A DNA stretch of 64,000 nucleotides, taken from positions 15,337 through 79,336 of the forward strand of contig CAZAFL010000012.1 of NCBI GenBank assembly GCA_964484465.1. Direction: 5' to 3'. The stretch comes from CAZAFL01 sp964484465. GTDB lineage: Bacteria > Bacteroidota > Ignavibacteria > UBA10030 > SZUA-254. Each line of letters begins with the position of its first letter. Position 1 is the first letter of the stretch. The notes under the pieces were generated by a model, which saw nothing but the letters and a program-made list of their open reading frames with translations, had not been told where the DNA came from and searched no databases. Positions 26,581-36,112 of the stretch are shown piece after piece. The translations under genes were made by a program, and so were the position numbers.

Positions 26581-29451
26581 TTATTCCCAATTTAATTTTA
26601 CCCCCAAGAATATTTGCCGCGGCGGCGAAAAGATACTGGGGTCAACTCTAAACCGCGACACATACCAATTATATATGGTATTATTATTGTCCGGGTTGTA
26701 ATCACCATATTTAGCGGGTTGGCCTGTCACCGGATTCACCGAGTTGACATTATTTCTGTTGAAGAGATTTTCGACGTCGAGGGTAACAAGCGCGTTGATT
26801 CTATCAAGAAGGTAGAACCCCTTGTATACAGACAAACCGAAGGACGACGTGTACGGATTTGTCCCATTATTGACCAGTGGAATAAAGAAATTGTTTGCAC
26901 GAGCCTGGTACGTGGTATACGGGAAGCCGCTTCCTAACTGCCACTTGAGTGACCATCCCCAGTTATTTATGAACGGGAGACCGAAGAAAGAACCTTCCTC
27001 CTTAGGTCCAACTTTGTACCTTATTAACATATTAAGGGTGTGTTGCTGATCCCAGGGGAGTCTTGTTTCACGGGGAAGCTGAAACTGTGGCGAAAAAACT
27101 GCAGCGTTCGGGTCGGCAGCGCGTCCCTTCGAGATGGCGTATGTATATGAGAGATCACTGGAAAAATTGCTTGAAAAAGCCTCTTTCGTCGTAATCTCAA
27201 ACCCACGAGAGCTCGCATAATCGAAGTTTACGTACAGTTCGTTCAGGCCATTCGTGGTGCTTGTAAGAGCGGCATAATCAAAGATGTCCTTATAATACGC
27301 TCCGACATGAAAGGCAAAATCATCTGTCACCTGGTCATCAAAGCCCGCTTCGTACCCAACTGTACGTTGGGGTTTCAGATCCGGGTTGCCGATCCAATTG
27401 CCTGACGCACCTAGAAGATACGGATCGCGGAAATATTCGTCACGGTCTGCGTATTGCAAAAAGTGGCCATAGTTAAAATAAAACACTATACGGTCGGTGA
27501 CGGGGTAACCTATGGAAAGACGGGGGCTGAAATATCCGTGTGTAAAATAATATAAAAACGTGCTCGTCCCGCTTATTTTATCAGCCCATGGAACCTTGGA
27601 AAATAATACTGCGCCGCTATTTGATTGGTTGGCATTCACTGCCGCGAGCCATGCCTGCTCGTATAGAGAATCGTAAATTTGTTTTCCAAGGTCAAAATAA
27701 TCGTAACGCAATCCTATGTGGAGATTGAGTCCTTCAAATTCAATGTTATCCTGAATGAAGAGTGCACCGCGATTCGGATAATTGCTAAGTACCCACCGGT
27801 AATACCCATACCCGGGATATTCTCCTTGCTCATGGTACCCTTTCACACTTTGCCTGAGTGAATCTGCAAAGGGAGGAGAAATCCCATTGATAGTTCGCGT
27901 GGGATAAAGGATTTCCGTTGATTGAATATCTTCATAGTTAAATTCAAAGCCGGTCTTCAGCAAATGTAAAGGATGTACCTGGCTGTTAAAATCGAAACGG
28001 GCGGTCCAGACTGTGTTGCGGGATCTTTTCCATGTTTGCGTCGTTCCAAGATCATCAAAATTGTCGTTATTGACATCCCGCCCGCTGTAGGCCTGAGAAT
28101 ACTGTGGAGGAAGAAGTCCCGCAACATCGTCCGTTTCGTCATTTTCAACGCGACCGATATTCAAGCGCGAAAAAGTATTCTGACCATAAAAATGCGTCCA
28201 CGAAAGGCCGTGCTGAGTCGAAAGATTGGAGTAAATTCCGGAAGAATCTGCAAGATACTTCCACGCCTCGTCGTAGCCATGCCCTGAACCCAGACTCGCC
28301 TTGTATGTATACATCATCTGGTCCTTAGCGCTGATGTTATACTTGAGGTTCGATGACATTTTGAAGGCATTCGCTTGATTATCCCTGTATTGGAAACCCA
28401 GACCATTAAATAATCCGCCGAGGAAACCCTGAAACTGTATTCTTCGTTCCAGCGGATTGTAGAATTCATTTTGAGCAAAATTATAAGCTCCATCTTTTCG
28501 GTTGGCATCACTGCTGAAGAAAAACGTCAAGTTCCCCGGAATGTTAAGCCCGAGTTGAGGTAAAAGATATTTCGTAATCGGTTCCGGACCGGAGAGATTG
28601 AACGCTCCATAATATTCGTTCTGATTGGTGTTGGCAACCTTGTCTGTACGATACTGCGTCGTTGCACTGTAATGGTCAGTCCCGGATTTGGTTACAATAT
28701 TGACGATACCTGATTCAGCATTCCCGTAGTCGGCATCGTAGGCACTTTGGACGCTCAAGGTTTGTATTGCATCGGCAGACACGCCCAATCCAGATGAGCC
28801 GCCACCTATAGTCCCGGTCGAACTACCCGAATACAATCCCTGGAGTTGTGCGTTGACGGCCTGTGTTGTAATGTTTTGACTGTTCCCTGTAATGTTGTTG
28901 ACAGGAATACCATCAACAACATATTGCACTTCATTGGCACGTCCACCGCGAAGGAAGATCTGATCCCCCTTTTTTACAACGCCGGATTGAAGGGCAAGAA
29001 CATCTTCGACGCTTTTAACATTGGGAATTTGCTGAATCTGCTGGGTGCTCACCTCTTGTATGTGGGCAGTAGTAAATGGATTTACCAGTCGCTCTGCCGT
29101 GACAACAACCTCTTTTCCCTGAACAGTTGTTTCTACCAATTTGAAATTTAACGGCGTTGTCTGGTCGGCGATAACCTTGACTGATTTTATCAGGACTTCC
29201 TGATAGCCCACTAACGACGCTCGCACGCTGACATCACCGATGGGCACGCCTATAATCGCATAATTCCCGTCAACGTCGGTTACAGCTCCAAGGAGTGAAT
29301 TGACGACAACAACGTTCACTGCAGGTAACGGATCTCCGTTTTTCGAATCCGTCACTTTACCCATTATCTTGCCCGTTGTACCGGCAAATGCATTATGAAA
29401 GAATACAACCCAACAAAGAAGAGTAAGGGGAACTTTTACAAATGATTTCAT
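26581..29451 (-). CDS. TonB-dependent receptor with carboxypeptidase-like N-domain
   Basis: Protein of 956 residues. The signal peptide ends at HNAFA. A carboxypeptidase-regulatory-like domain covers about residues 24-105 (GKIMGKVTDSKNGDPLPAVN, SVRASLVGYQEVLI). The plug has IFLRGGRANEVQYVVDGIPV and GIVNIVTKSGT. The barrel runs to the end, IFLGVKLNWE. AAAGGG precedes the ATG by 6 nt. A Gly/Ser-rich loop (STGTIGGGSSGLG) lies in the plug. It resembles the receptor at 3150-6212 in architecture and setting. Confidence 0.9.
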   Translation of the reverse strand: MKSFVKVPLTLLCWVVFFHNAFAGTTGKIMGKVTDSKNGDPLPAVNVVVVNSLLGAVTDVDGNYAIIGVPIGDVSVRASLVGYQEVLIKSVKVIADQTTPLNFKLVETTVQGKEVVVTAERLVNPFTTAHIQEVSTQQIQQIPNVKSVEDVLALQSGVVKKGDQIFLRGGRANEVQYVVDGIPVNNITGNSQNITTQAVNAQLQGLYSGSSTGTIGGGSSGLGVSADAIQTLSVQSAYDADYGNAESGIVNIVTKSGTDHYSATTQYRTDKVANTNQNEYYGAFNLSGPEPITKYLLPQLGLNIPGNLTFFFSSDANRKDGAYNFAQNEFYNPLERRIQFQGFLGGLFNGLGFQYRDNQANAFKMSSNLKYNISAKDQMMYTYKASLGSGHGYDEAWKYLADSSGIYSNLSTQHGLSWTHFYGQNTFSRLNIGRVENDETDDVAGLLPPQYSQAYSGRDVNNDNFDDLGTTQTWKRSRNTVWTARFDFNSQVHPLHLLKTGFEFNYEDIQSTEILYPTRTINGISPPFADSLRQSVKGYHEQGEYPGYGYYRWVLSNYPNRGALFIQDNIEFEGLNLHIGLRYDYFDLGKQIYDSLYEQAWLAAVNANQSNSGAVLFSKVPWADKISGTSTFLYYFTHGYFSPRLSIGYPVTDRIVFYFNYGHFLQYADRDEYFRDPYLLGASGNWIGNPDLKPQRTVGYEAGFDDQVTDDFAFHVGAYYKDIFDYAALTSTTNGLNELYVNFDYASSRGFEITTKEAFSSNFSSDLSYTYAISKGRAADPNAAVFSPQFQLPRETRLPWDQQHTLNMLIRYKVGPKEEGSFFGLPFINNWGWSLKWQLGSGFPYTTYQARANNFFIPLVNNGTNPYTSSFGLSVYKGFYLLDRINALVTLDVENLFNRNNVNSVNPVTGQPAKYGDYNPDNNNTIYNWYVSRFRVDPSIFSPPRQIFLGVKLNWE

Positions 29452-29466
29452 ACACGAACCCTTTCG

Positions 29467-31281
29467 TTAATGATAACCGACATCCTGCAAAGCCTTTCGA
29501 AGAACTCCGATTGCCTCGTCCTGATTGCAGAAATAGAGAGGGAATCCCAGAAACACTGACTTATACGTAATGCCAAGATACCTCAGACCCAACGGTTGTC
29601 CCTCAAAGGCAACGACAAAAGATGTATCGAACGGATCATGATAGATATTATACTTTGAGTGATAACGATAGATTACCTCACCAAATCCCTGTGGCCTGCA
29701 TATCGAAATGTACTTTAACGCTCCATGCCAGGATGTATCTAACTTCGTTGTGTCAAGATGCACATCGGGATACCCCAGCTGATGGTTTCCCAATGCCCCG
29801 AGGAAATCGTATGTACGGTTCGTTACGTATAGTGGAGGTAACAGCGAAGCGACGCTCATATGACGTACAAGCAAGGATTCCGGAGACTGCATAAACTGAA
29901 GAAACGTAGGCCAGGGAAATCCGTTTGTTATCATCGACCCGCCGACATCCATATAAATACCATAAATGGGCGCACGAATAACCATTTTTTGGATATCTGT
30001 TCCTGTGAACGGCAACACGTCTGCGAACATATAGATAGTACTATAATTTGCTAAGTCAATCGCTTTCGGCTGACCCTTAACGTGCGTCACCCAGAGATCG
30101 TATGGAACACCAAGTGAATCAAAAATGCCCGTGTAGTAGTTACTCAGCCTGTCTGTGCTCGGGAATGGAGGGGTATCGATAACACTCCCTCGAGATTCAT
30201 GAACAAGCAGTACCCGCGGCGGAAAGTCGGGCTTTGCGAAATTTGGAAAAACAGTGAAGAACGAAGTATGGGGTTGTGAATCCGGAGGGGTCATCGAGCC
30301 GAATTCGTTTCTCGCGCGCACCGTAAATAAATGGGAGCCGGTATATGGAGTATCCATTGCCGACGAGGTCACCACTGCTCTTGGATCAAGGCTCCAATCA
30401 GACCAGGGCTGATTGTCAAGATGCCACGAGTATTCAATGGTCCTGCTATTTTTGTCCGTTCCTAAGAATGTAAGAATAATTCCCGGCCAGGTGTATGTCA
30501 CATTACTTAAGACGAATACCGTATCAGTCGCTTTGGGGCTTGAAGCAATTTTAATACGCGGGGGTTCGACACTATGATTCCAGAATCTTATAGAGTCGAG
30601 ACGGCTCTTTGCCCCCTCATTATCAAAGGCGTAAATATCAAACTGATGCCTGTTGTAGAAATCATTCGATTCAAAAATAAATGTCCCGCTGTTAGGGCTC
30701 GTATGTACAGGATACTTATTCACCGAAGGATTGGAGGCGTGCATCCGGTATCCCAACACGGTTACAGTATCTCCCCGATTAAGATGATCCCGGAGGCTGG
30801 CAACAGCAGGGTCGTACAGAGGACTCGCTGGAGAAAGTTTGTTCGGATCTGCGTCGATGTTAGAGAAATATCTGACGAGTTTACCAGCGGCCCAAGGAGT
30901 CTGCTCGGAATCAACGTCGACGACAATAACAAGGCTGTCAAAAACTACGCGGCTTAATATCGAAGTCCACGGCCTGTATCGGATGGTCGTTGATGTGTTT
31001 GAGTCCTTAAAACTCCATCGATACATGTACGCAACGACAAATCCATCACCATCGTTTCCCACCCAGTACAGTTGCACTAACGGACTCTTTGTGAAATGAG
31101 CGCTGTCCGGTGTTGCAGAGGGGTCATCTAACGGCACGTTCGCAAGGTGAACGACGGGGTCCTGGTTAGGGTTCAGATGTCCTGGATCTGAAGGCTTACA
31201 TCCCCACGCAAAAAATAGACACACACTTAGTACCACACATACCGGAACTACTAAACTCCTGTACAGCTTGTTCATCTTCAT
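29467..31281 (-). CDS. Large lipoprotein with fibronectin-like segment
   Basis: Protein of 604 residues. The signal ends with AWGC. After a Pro/Asn-rich linker (HLNPNQDPVVHLAN) there are beta-rich parts, with an Ig/Fn3-like stretch near residues 245-310 (YSWHLDNQPWSDW, HLFTVRARNEFG). The second half (about 320-604) has alternating strand-helix character (RVLLVHES, YSTIYMFADVLPF, GVLRKALQDVGYH), perhaps a flavodoxin-like fold. I do not recognise the family. It lies 16 bp upstream of the TonB receptor and is probably its surface partner. Confidence 0.7.
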   Translation of the reverse strand: MKMNKLYRSLVVPVCVVLSVCLFFAWGCKPSDPGHLNPNQDPVVHLANVPLDDPSATPDSAHFTKSPLVQLYWVGNDGDGFVVAYMYRWSFKDSNTSTTIRYRPWTSILSRVVFDSLVIVVDVDSEQTPWAAGKLVRYFSNIDADPNKLSPASPLYDPAVASLRDHLNRGDTVTVLGYRMHASNPSVNKYPVHTSPNSGTFIFESNDFYNRHQFDIYAFDNEGAKSRLDSIRFWNHSVEPPRIKIASSPKATDTVFVLSNVTYTWPGIILTFLGTDKNSRTIEYSWHLDNQPWSDWSLDPRAVVTSSAMDTPYTGSHLFTVRARNEFGSMTPPDSQPHTSFFTVFPNFAKPDFPPRVLLVHESRGSVIDTPPFPSTDRLSNYYTGIFDSLGVPYDLWVTHVKGQPKAIDLANYSTIYMFADVLPFTGTDIQKMVIRAPIYGIYMDVGGSMITNGFPWPTFLQFMQSPESLLVRHMSVASLLPPLYVTNRTYDFLGALGNHQLGYPDVHLDTTKLDTSWHGALKYISICRPQGFGEVIYRYHSKYNIYHDPFDTSFVVAFEGQPLGLRYLGITYKSVFLGFPLYFCNQDEAIGVLRKALQDVGYH

Positions 31282-31312
31282 TTGAAGCCTTTGAGAAATT
31301 ATGAATTCGATA

Positions 31313-31921
31313 CTACTTTACAATAACCGAAGAAATGAAATAGTGATTATTTGTCGGATCATATAGAAACGTGTACGCCAACGGCTTTAAAATGGCATCG
31401 AGGTTAGCAGTTAAAACAATGGATGTTGTTCTTGCCTCTTCGATGGTAAATGATGTTGCCAAAGACACAAAGAATGGATTGCCTTCAGCCGAAGCTGCAT
31501 CGACTCCGATCGACCTGTAGCCGTTAAGGACAACTTCGGAACCCGGATTTATCGTCAGTTCAAGACCCTTATAATTATCGGGAGGCAGGGGAAACTCTCC
31601 AATCACCAGCGTAGAATCGTATGCATCACGGCCCAGAACATTATATATAGTGGGGCTTGTACCTATCGATTTAACATCCTGATAGACATCTGCTTTAATA
31701 CCGTCCGCCCGGATGGCCTTGATTGAGGAAACCTTGACAGCAAAATTGTTATCGCTGAAGGTCGTATCAAATTTTGTGTAGTATGCGCGCAGCTTTAGTG
31801 AAATGGTTCCCGGCGTCGGGGAAGAGTAGTCATATCGTGAACAACTACCAATAGCTAATGCAACTAATATGAAGCAAAGGATTCGTAGTATCCACCGCTT
31901 CTTATAGATTCCAACTTCCAT
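31313..31921 (-). CDS. DUF4382-like lipoprotein
   Basis: Protein of 202 residues from the ATG at 31921; a TTG 18 nt earlier is possible. The lipobox is AIGSC. The body has a transthyretin/DUF4382-like look: GTISLKLRAYYTKFD, then VKVSSIKAIRADG, LPPDNYKGLELTINPG and TTSIVLTANLDAIL. It is the first gene of the second TonB-receptor module, behind a perfect-consensus promoter at 31991-32019. Its place in the module matches that of the DUF4397 lipoprotein at the head of the first one. The function is unknown. Confidence 0.7.
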   Translation of the reverse strand: MEVGIYKKRWILRILCFILVALAIGSCSRYDYSSPTPGTISLKLRAYYTKFDTTFSDNNFAVKVSSIKAIRADGIKADVYQDVKSIGTSPTIYNVLGRDAYDSTLVIGEFPLPPDNYKGLELTINPGSEVVLNGYRSIGVDAASAEGNPFFVSLATSFTIEEARTTSIVLTANLDAILKPLAYTFLYDPTNNHYFISSVIVK

Positions 31922-31990
31922 AAGAAAAGATCCAATCAAGAGTTAGCGTTGTGAATTAGAGGAAGAGACAACTTACACCTTCAAATGCCT

Positions 31991-32019
31991 ATTATAGCGA
32001 AAAAAAGGATGCCTGTCAA
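31991..32019 (-). promoter_or_regulatory. Consensus sigma-70 promoter of the second TonB module
   Basis: Minus strand TTGACA (32014-32019), 17-bp spacer, TATAAT (31991-31996), a perfect match to the E. coli consensus. The predicted start near 31984 gives a leader of about 63 nt before the ATG at 31921. Confidence 0.8.
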
Positions 32020-32120
32020 GAAAAATCGTAACAATTTGTTAACATTTCGACGAAATTTCTTTTAAACTTCTCAACCTTTTTACCATCAAACTTAAAATAT
32101 TTATTTTGTTCGTGAAACAT

Positions 32121-32148
32121 TTGAAACCTCCTAAACGTTTATTATATT
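32121..32148 (+). promoter_or_regulatory. Promoter for the propeller lipoprotein
   Basis: Plus strand TTGAAA (32121-32126), 16-bp spacer, TATATT (32143-32148), divergent from the promoter at 31991-32019. The whole 31922-32224 gap is AT-rich and otherwise empty. Confidence 0.5.
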
Positions 32149-32224
32149 TAAGATTATTGGAATTGATTTTCATGCCAAGTTTTAAACAAACGATAAATCG
32201 TAATTATTTGTGGTCCTTTCCCAT

Positions 32225-33292
32225 ATGAATATGCATTTGCGAAACTCACGAGGTTGGTTTGTTATTCTCATCATGGGCCTCGCCTTTACAGGTTGTAATA
32301 AGAATTTTGGCGACCTCCCACCACCCGGTCCTAAGTGGAGAGTCTTTACAAAAGAATCAACACCTATCGTCGATAACGTCGTAAATGCCGTTGCTATCGA
32401 TGCACAGGGTATAGTTTGGTTTGGGACTAACCATGGCGCATCTTCGTTGCAATCGACCGTATGGGCATCATATATTGCTCCGCTTGCTTTTCTGACTTCC
32501 GGACAGGGGGGAGCTGATACTTCATATGCGGTACAATCTATTACAACTTCTGTTGATGGTAGCACATGGTTTGGTTTAGCAGGCGGTGGAATAAGGAGGT
32601 ATCTCCCGAACTCAGCCGGTCATGTTTGGACATCATACAGTTCAAATGATCTTCCTGATGGACCCTCCGGTGATAACATTTGGCAAATGGCAACAGATCA
32701 ATATACGCAAACAGGTGTAAATGAAATATGGTTTATACCATTTGGCGGCGGCGTCTCGGTGTTTACACCGGATGCAGCTAACCCTCTCACTGGGGTTTGG
32801 AAACAATACGGCTACCCGGGAGCTTTGCCATCAAATTATATATATAGTGTTCAGGTAAATTATTCTCGACGCTTAATATATTTCGGCTCTAATCTTGGAG
32901 ACCTTGCATCGTTCGACGGTTTACTTTGGAGCTATGACCATGTCTACAACGGGGAAATAAAGTGTATTTCCTTCGAAGGAGCAAATGGTATTTGGCTTGG
33001 AACTGTTGACGGAGTTTTTACGAAAAGGAACGGAGCTTGGGTTAAGCTCACTACAGCTGATGGCTTGCCTTCGAATAACATCCATGACATCACGGTGGAT
33101 GTGCAAGGGGTGAAATGGATTGCGAGCGACGGCGGTTTCACCCGTTTCGACAATTCAACGTGGACAACTTTTACTCACACCAATAGCCCTCTCCTCACGG
33201 ATACTGTAAACGCACTCGCCATCGGGCGCGACGGCAAAATTTGGATGGGTACATCACAAGGTGCCGCAGTTTACGACCCGTACGGGATATAA
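32225..33292 (+). CDS. Lipoprotein with two-component-regulator propeller repeats
   Basis: Protein of 355 residues from the ATG at 32225; a GTG at 32210 and an ATG at 32231 are in frame, and none has a Shine-Dalgarno site. The lipobox is LAFTGC. It is followed by propeller repeats with a WFGT or WMGT turn: VVNAVAIDAQGIVWFGTN, IHDITVDVQGVKWIAS and VNALAIGRDGKIWMGTS, ending in GAAVYDPYGI. These Reg_prop repeats normally form the sensor of hybrid two-component proteins; here the propeller stands alone as a lipoprotein. It stands alone between divergent and convergent neighbours. Confidence 0.8.
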   Translation: MNMHLRNSRGWFVILIMGLAFTGCNKNFGDLPPPGPKWRVFTKESTPIVDNVVNAVAIDAQGIVWFGTNHGASSLQSTVWASYIAPLAFLTSGQGGADTSYAVQSITTSVDGSTWFGLAGGGIRRYLPNSAGHVWTSYSSNDLPDGPSGDNIWQMATDQYTQTGVNEIWFIPFGGGVSVFTPDAANPLTGVWKQYGYPGALPSNYIYSVQVNYSRRLIYFGSNLGDLASFDGLLWSYDHVYNGEIKCISFEGANGIWLGTVDGVFTKRNGAWVKLTTADGLPSNNIHDITVDVQGVKWIASDGGFTRFDNSTWTTFTHTNSPLLTDTVNALAIGRDGKIWMGTSQGAAVYDPYGI

Positions 33293-33344
33293 CGAGCAAC
33301 TGAGATCGGGCTTCCACCGCAGCCCTTTCACCGCCTTCCGAACT

Positions 33345-33827
33345 TCATCTCTGAAGTAACTTTTTCAATAACTGTATCTGGCCGGCATGGTAGACGTCGT
33401 GGGCGGCTATGCCGAAGATAACCAACCGGATATTGCGTCCGGGAGCAGCGGGAGTTTTCTTCAACTCTGACGGTTTGATGTTTTTAATCGCTTCCACCAT
33501 CGACCGGTGCATGGTGTCAAGAAGTTTCACGTCCTCCTTCCACGCAGTTTCGCTCAACCGGACGGACATTTTAAACCAGTTGCTTCCCTTCAGTGGAAAC
33601 GAGTTCCGCTTCTCATGCGTGATCCTTCGGCGGACAACATACTTCCAGTACGCACAATGTACGACAATCTCCCGGATATTATGCCTGTTATCCGCCGGTC
33701 TCCTACAGGCAAATTGCGCGTTCAAGCCGCGAATGGAACCGCGGAGGTTGGGACCGTGCCATGCTTTTTTTTGGTAGGCTTCATCGACGCATTCGAGCAG
33801 AAGTTTGATTTCGGGAGATAGTTTCAT
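33345..33827 (-). CDS. DinB/YfiT-type four-helix protein
   Basis: Protein of 160 residues in the DinB fold, a metal-binding four-helix bundle. The three metal His positions are visible: one in IVVHCAYW and two in AAHDVYHAGQ. N-terminal LLECVDEAYQKKAWHGPNL is typical of the subgroup. Relatives include bacillithiol and mycothiol transferases, but many are uncharacterised. It ends convergently with the propeller lipoprotein. Confidence 0.8.
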   Translation of the reverse strand: MKLSPEIKLLLECVDEAYQKKAWHGPNLRGSIRGLNAQFACRRPADNRHNIREIVVHCAYWKYVVRRRITHEKRNSFPLKGSNWFKMSVRLSETAWKEDVKLLDTMHRSMVEAIKNIKPSELKKTPAAPGRNIRLVIFGIAAHDVYHAGQIQLLKKLLQR

Positions 33828-33913
33828 AACTATTCGTGAACCTTCAAATAAATTCTAAAGTTGAAAATACTTATGTCTGTTTGATGTTCAGATTTTAGTC
33901 CGAAAAAGATGTA

Positions 33914-36058
33914 CTACAATTTCCAGGACATTTCCCATTCTTTCGCGGACGGGTCGACATGCAATCCATCCTGCCGTTCTATTGTACCAGCACCTGAGAC
34001 TTTTTCAAATGTAAGCACGCCAAAAAGTTTATACGGACATATAACTGCCGAGAGCTTCGGAGCCGCTTTCCGAAGAACGCCTTCACGTTTAAATTTTGCG
34101 CGCCATGTTTTTTCACCCTGCGGTTGAAGTGTTAAAGATACTCTCCCCCATCTCGTAGGAGTATATGTCAATGTAAAGTCATCCTGAAGGTCCATATCTT
34201 CTTCCACCATTCCTTCAAACAGTCGCATCTGAGTGCCATCTTCAAGAACAAGGCAGTGGCGGAGAAAGCGGATGCATTCCGCACTCGCCCAGTTATGCGG
34301 CATGTCGCCGATGTAGTGCTCCGGATCGCTGCCCTGTAATGATTGTTCTTCGCGCCAACAATACAACGGGCTGGCGTGGTTCAGAAAACCATCGAATGTT
34401 TTCCTCGCCAACTCTTTCATTCCAAGCCAGAGATATACCTGAGCGACAATCGGAGCATTGTATGTCCACACCCCTTTGTTTGCGAGCCAGCCGGTTTCCG
34501 AAGGAATCTCTTCCAGCGTAACGGCTTTCATGAGTTCGACATGGCCGTTGACAAGCGGGTCATGGGGCGAGAACAACAGTCCCGGATAGATTGCGTGCGA
34601 TACATACACTTGAGCACTTTGGACCCGAGGCCGTTCGCGCTCATTCGGATCCGACCATTTAGGGTCTTCCCTCATTAACATCGGCAAATAAGAAAAACCA
34701 TTGTGGTGTTGGCGCATTTCTGCCGCCGCCGCAGTTAGGAAAGAGGAGTGGAGCTCGTCGTAAAACTTTTCCGCCTCGGCTACATCCTCTAATCCAAGCC
34801 TCCGTCCCGTTTCGATTATTGATTTGAGACCAATGAGAGCCCAAAGTGTGTTTGTAAATTCTGACCGGATTCCACCGATGCCACTGTCGCCAAACCCGTT
34901 CGGGAGTAAACCGTATTTTCCATTCACAGAACCGTCAGCCCGGGCATTGTCACGAAGATTCTGTAAATGCGTTATCCCCCGTTGCGCGTGACGCCACATT
35001 TTCTTGAAATAATTCCAATTCTGTGCAAGTTCCGCCTGGCGTGAAAGGGCGTGCAACGCCGCGGCGGTATCTTTCCAGTGGGCTTCACCTGCACTCGCCA
35101 GGATCCCCCCATCCTTCCCCTGCAAATCCCACATTGCTTCCAGACCTTCCTGTGCCTCCTTATCACGTCCTAAATACCGCGCCGCTTCAAGAAGAAAATC
35201 TCCATCGACGATCCACAAGCCGCGGTATGTTGTCGTTCCAACCTGGAATATTTTTTTCCCTTTCTTTACTTCACGCGCCTGAACAATATTTCTCGCCGAC
35301 GCAAAGAGGAAGTCCTGATATTGACCACCATGGTTCCATGCCAAATCGCCTCTCACAGGTTTCCATGGCTGCCAATAGCCCCGCGCCTCATCGAGTAACC
35401 TGTAAAACTGAGACATGCCGGGCAGAATTTCCGCAGGTGATTGTCCTTCCCTCGGAAACCGGACAAAATATGTTAATGTTTTTTCCCTGCTCGCCTGACC
35501 AGCCTGCAAACTATAAAACCGGTGAACCGGATCGAATTCAACTGGGGAATCGACAAGCAGGAACAATTGACCATCTTCAGTGCCCAATCGCATAATCCCG
35601 GTATGCCCGTTGAGGGCGGAAGGGTGTTCGATATTGCCAACCCAGAATTCCTCCTGGGATTTAATTGAAATGACCGGTGCGCAATCGACTGCATCCCCTT
35701 CCGGACAAATCTGAATGAGAAGGTTGTCTGTACGTCCTTCCCGGCGGTTGTTCGTGGCAAACGAAGTCAGAACAAGGTTGATATTTCCGTATGCGATTCT
35801 TGTCGTGACAATTGGAATTTGGGATGCGTCAAGCGATTGACCCGTGAACACCGGCTCCCCCCGATCCTGAATTCGTACTGAAATGACATGACGGAACACA
35901 CTGAGGTCTGCGCCTACTCCTGGGTGCCCGTAAAGCAATTCCCCGTTTTTACCTACAAGACTCTTATGCGGATCGTCCGGAAAACAATACGTCGATTGCC
36001 AGAACGAAGGCGCATACCGAAAATCAATTATGCCTCCTCTCGTCGATTCTCTCTTCAC
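33914..36058 (-). CDS. Six-hairpin glycosidase-like protein
   Basis: Protein of 714 residues from a GTG at 36058 (no clear Shine-Dalgarno). The N-terminal third is beta-sandwich-like (FRHVISVRIQDRGEPVF, VLTSFATNN). Residues about 250-600 are an alpha/alpha barrel: FQVGTTTYRGLWIVDGDFLL, LLPNGFGDSGIGG, ANKGVWTYNAPIVAQVYLWL and MPHNWASAECIRFLRH. This is the layout of six-hairpin glycoside hydrolases, and several Asp/Glu lie in the expected places (WIVDGDF, GEAHWKDT). No signal peptide is visible, so it is probably cytoplasmic. The substrate is unknown. It lies 54 bp downstream of the DUF4412 gene. Confidence 0.7.
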   Translation of the reverse strand: MKRESTRGGIIDFRYAPSFWQSTYCFPDDPHKSLVGKNGELLYGHPGVGADLSVFRHVISVRIQDRGEPVFTGQSLDASQIPIVTTRIAYGNINLVLTSFATNNRREGRTDNLLIQICPEGDAVDCAPVISIKSQEEFWVGNIEHPSALNGHTGIMRLGTEDGQLFLLVDSPVEFDPVHRFYSLQAGQASREKTLTYFVRFPREGQSPAEILPGMSQFYRLLDEARGYWQPWKPVRGDLAWNHGGQYQDFLFASARNIVQAREVKKGKKIFQVGTTTYRGLWIVDGDFLLEAARYLGRDKEAQEGLEAMWDLQGKDGGILASAGEAHWKDTAAALHALSRQAELAQNWNYFKKMWRHAQRGITHLQNLRDNARADGSVNGKYGLLPNGFGDSGIGGIRSEFTNTLWALIGLKSIIETGRRLGLEDVAEAEKFYDELHSSFLTAAAAEMRQHHNGFSYLPMLMREDPKWSDPNERERPRVQSAQVYVSHAIYPGLLFSPHDPLVNGHVELMKAVTLEEIPSETGWLANKGVWTYNAPIVAQVYLWLGMKELARKTFDGFLNHASPLYCWREEQSLQGSDPEHYIGDMPHNWASAECIRFLRHCLVLEDGTQMRLFEGMVEEDMDLQDDFTLTYTPTRWGRVSLTLQPQGEKTWRAKFKREGVLRKAAPKLSAVICPYKLFGVLTFEKVSGAGTIERQDGLHVDPSAKEWEMSWKL

Positions 36059-36112
36059 ATTACATCAATATTTTGTCATGAACTGCTAACCGCGGAAATC
36101 AGTATTGCCACA

